NCBI GenBank assembly: GCA_028872975.1
Contig: JAGWNV010000139.1
Span: 1 to 6,904 of the forward strand
Direction: 5' to 3'
Source: Acidobacteriota bacterium
GTDB taxonomy: Bacteria; Actinomycetota; Acidimicrobiia; Acidimicrobiales; UBA8190
DNA: 6,904 bases
This document shows, one piece after another, positions 5,910 through 6,904 of the stretch. The notes beneath the pieces are model-generated. The model did not search any database. It worked only from the letters and a program-made list of their open reading frames with translations, and was not told the DNA's origin. Position numbers and translations under genes: made by a program. Every line of letters starts with the position of its first letter. Within the stretch, counting starts at the first letter, position 1.

Positions 5910-6904
5910 ATGACCACCGGGACGATCGCCGAGGCGACGGGGGCGCCGGCCGGGCTGCGGCCGGCGCCGGCGGCACGGGGCAGGACCGCCGTCGAGGCAT
6001 TCCTCGGATGGCGGTGGGCCGAGCCGGCGGTGGCGCTCCTCGGCTTCGGGGCCCTCTCCCTGGTGGTGCTCACCAAGGCGACGGCGCTCCTCGAGCCCGA
6101 CGACTACGCCTATCGCGCCTCGATCGTCGCCCTCGCCCACGGGCAGGTCCTCCTCACCACGGCGCAGTACCAGGCCCTCGCTCACCAGCTGGGATCGGGC
6201 ACGGGCATCGTCCAGTGGGTGCACCTGCCCGACGGCAGGTGGATCAGCGAGAAGAACCCCGGCTACCCGTTCTTCGCCGTGGTCTTCTCCGTGCTCGGCG
6301 TCCTGCGCCTGGCGCCGCTGTTCTACGGCGGCCTCGCCTCCGGCGCCCTCTACCTCGGCGCCCGGCGGTGGCTGGGGCGGTGGGCCGGGGCCGCGGCGGT
6401 GCTCCTCTTCTGCACCTCGGGGGCGGCCATCACCTTCGCCTGGCGGGCCACCATGCCGACGTTCACCGACGCCTCGCTCGTGGCCACCGGCGCCGGCCTG
6501 CTCTTGTGGGCCATGCTGGCCGCTGAGGCGAGCCGGCGCCGGCGCACCGGGGCCGGCCTGGGCGCCTTCCTGGCCCTCGAGGCCGCCACCTCCATCCGCT
6601 ACACCGACGTCACCGAGCTCGTCGTGGCGATCCTCGCCGTCCTCGTCTTCGCCCGCCGAGCCGGCGTGGACCGCCGGATGCTCTCGTGGTGGGCGGCGAG
6701 CGTCGCCCTCTTCGCCGGCGGCGTCCTGGTCTTCGACACCCTCGTCTACGGCGCCCCGCTTCGCACCGGCTACGGCGCCGGCGAGATCACCTTCTCGCTC
6801 TCGGCCCTGTGGCCCAACCTCCTCCACATGCCGGCGCCGCTCGTCGAGGCCATGCCCATGGCGCTCCTCGCCGCCGTCGGCGCCGGCGGGACGGCCCTGC
6901 GGTT
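5910..6904 (+). CDS. Multi-pass membrane protein, GT-C/ArnT-like glycosyltransferase candidate, C-terminus cut by window edge
   Basis: From ATG 5910 the frame stays open for 331 codons to the right edge. Hydrophobic segments fall at about 38-58, 118-135, 137-152, 157-175, 186-206, 235-249, 258-279 and 313-331, with a polar basic linker RRRRTG near 209. The loop after the first segment carries EPDDYAYRA (62-70), placing an acidic pair where GT-C enzymes such as ArnT and protein mannosyltransferases hold their catalytic Asp. SEKNPGYPFF (113-122) resembles the K-x-P-G/P segment of the same fold, and YGAPLRTGYG (280-289) resembles a motif common in bacterial GT39-like proteins. These enzymes transfer a sugar from a polyprenyl-phosphate donor on the outer face of the membrane; donor and acceptor are unknown here. 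The ATG at 5899 is in another frame and closes after four codons. The missing C-terminus prevents a firm family call; an unassigned integral membrane protein is the alternative. Confidence 0.75.
   Translation, partial: MTTGTIAEATGAPAGLRPAPAARGRTAVEAFLGWRWAEPAVALLGFGALSLVVLTKATALLEPDDYAYRASIVALAHGQVLLTTAQYQALAHQLGSGTGIVQWVHLPDGRWISEKNPGYPFFAVVFSVLGVLRLAPLFYGGLASGALYLGARRWLGRWAGAAAVLLFCTSGAAITFAWRATMPTFTDASLVATGAGLLLWAMLAAEASRRRRTGAGLGAFLALEAATSIRYTDVTELVVAILAVLVFARRAGVDRRMLSWWAASVALFAGGVLVFDTLVYGAPLRTGYGAGEITFSLSALWPNLLHMPAPLVEAMPMALLAAVGAGGTALR

Noticed and set aside
3514..6000. 828-codon minus-strand frame opposite the c-di-GMP gene
   Set aside because: It mirrors codon bias of the plus-strand gene and shows no recognisable fold. 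The plus strand carries GGDEF and EAL catalytic motifs.
5760..6827. 355-codon minus-strand frame opposite the membrane protein
   Set aside because: Its translation is a low-complexity, G/E/R-rich sequence, whereas the plus strand gives regular hydrophobic segments and GT-C-like motifs.

Overview
This is a very GC-rich window in which G or C is strongly preferred at third codon positions. GAC, GAG, CTC, GTC and CGG dominate, GTG starts are common and AT-rich stretches are nearly absent. Together with TANNNT-type -10 boxes close to start codons, this suggests a high-GC actinobacterium (Actinomycetota). An uncultured Acidimicrobiia-type lineage would fit, but that finer placement is a guess from codon style only.

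The window holds five protein genes, packed tightly, and no gene-free stretch longer than about 50 bases. On the minus strand, reading leftward from 2472, are a Gfo/Idh/MocA-family NAD(P)-dependent oxidoreductase (1405-2472) and then a YtcJ-type amidohydrolase (from 1408 to the left edge, where its C-terminus is cut off). The two share a GTGA stop/start overlap and are almost certainly one transcript. On the plus strand, reading rightward from 2498, are a two-part GNAT-type acyltransferase (2498-3304), an 837-residue cytosolic cyclic-di-GMP enzyme with three PAS domains plus GGDEF and EAL domains (3352-5865), and the first 331 residues of a multi-pass membrane protein that looks like a GT-C/ArnT-type glycosyltransferase (5910 to the right edge).

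The two transcription units diverge from only 25 bases (2473-2497). That gap holds two TANNNT -10-like hexamers, one per strand, sharing a central TA, each 7-8 bases from a GTG start. This suggests a compact bidirectional promoter giving leaderless mRNAs and is the most distinctive regulatory signal here.

Functionally, the leftward pair looks like small-molecule catabolism: an amide or ester hydrolase coupled to a sugar/polyol-type dehydrogenase, with substrate unknown. The rightward group contains a signalling enzyme able, by its motifs, both to make and to degrade c-di-GMP, followed by a candidate envelope glycosyltransferase. A link between c-di-GMP and envelope glycan is possible but is only inferred from adjacency. 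I saw no RNA genes, CRISPR arrays, insertion sequences, long repeats or phage-type genes, and nothing that convincingly amounts to a new multi-gene system.
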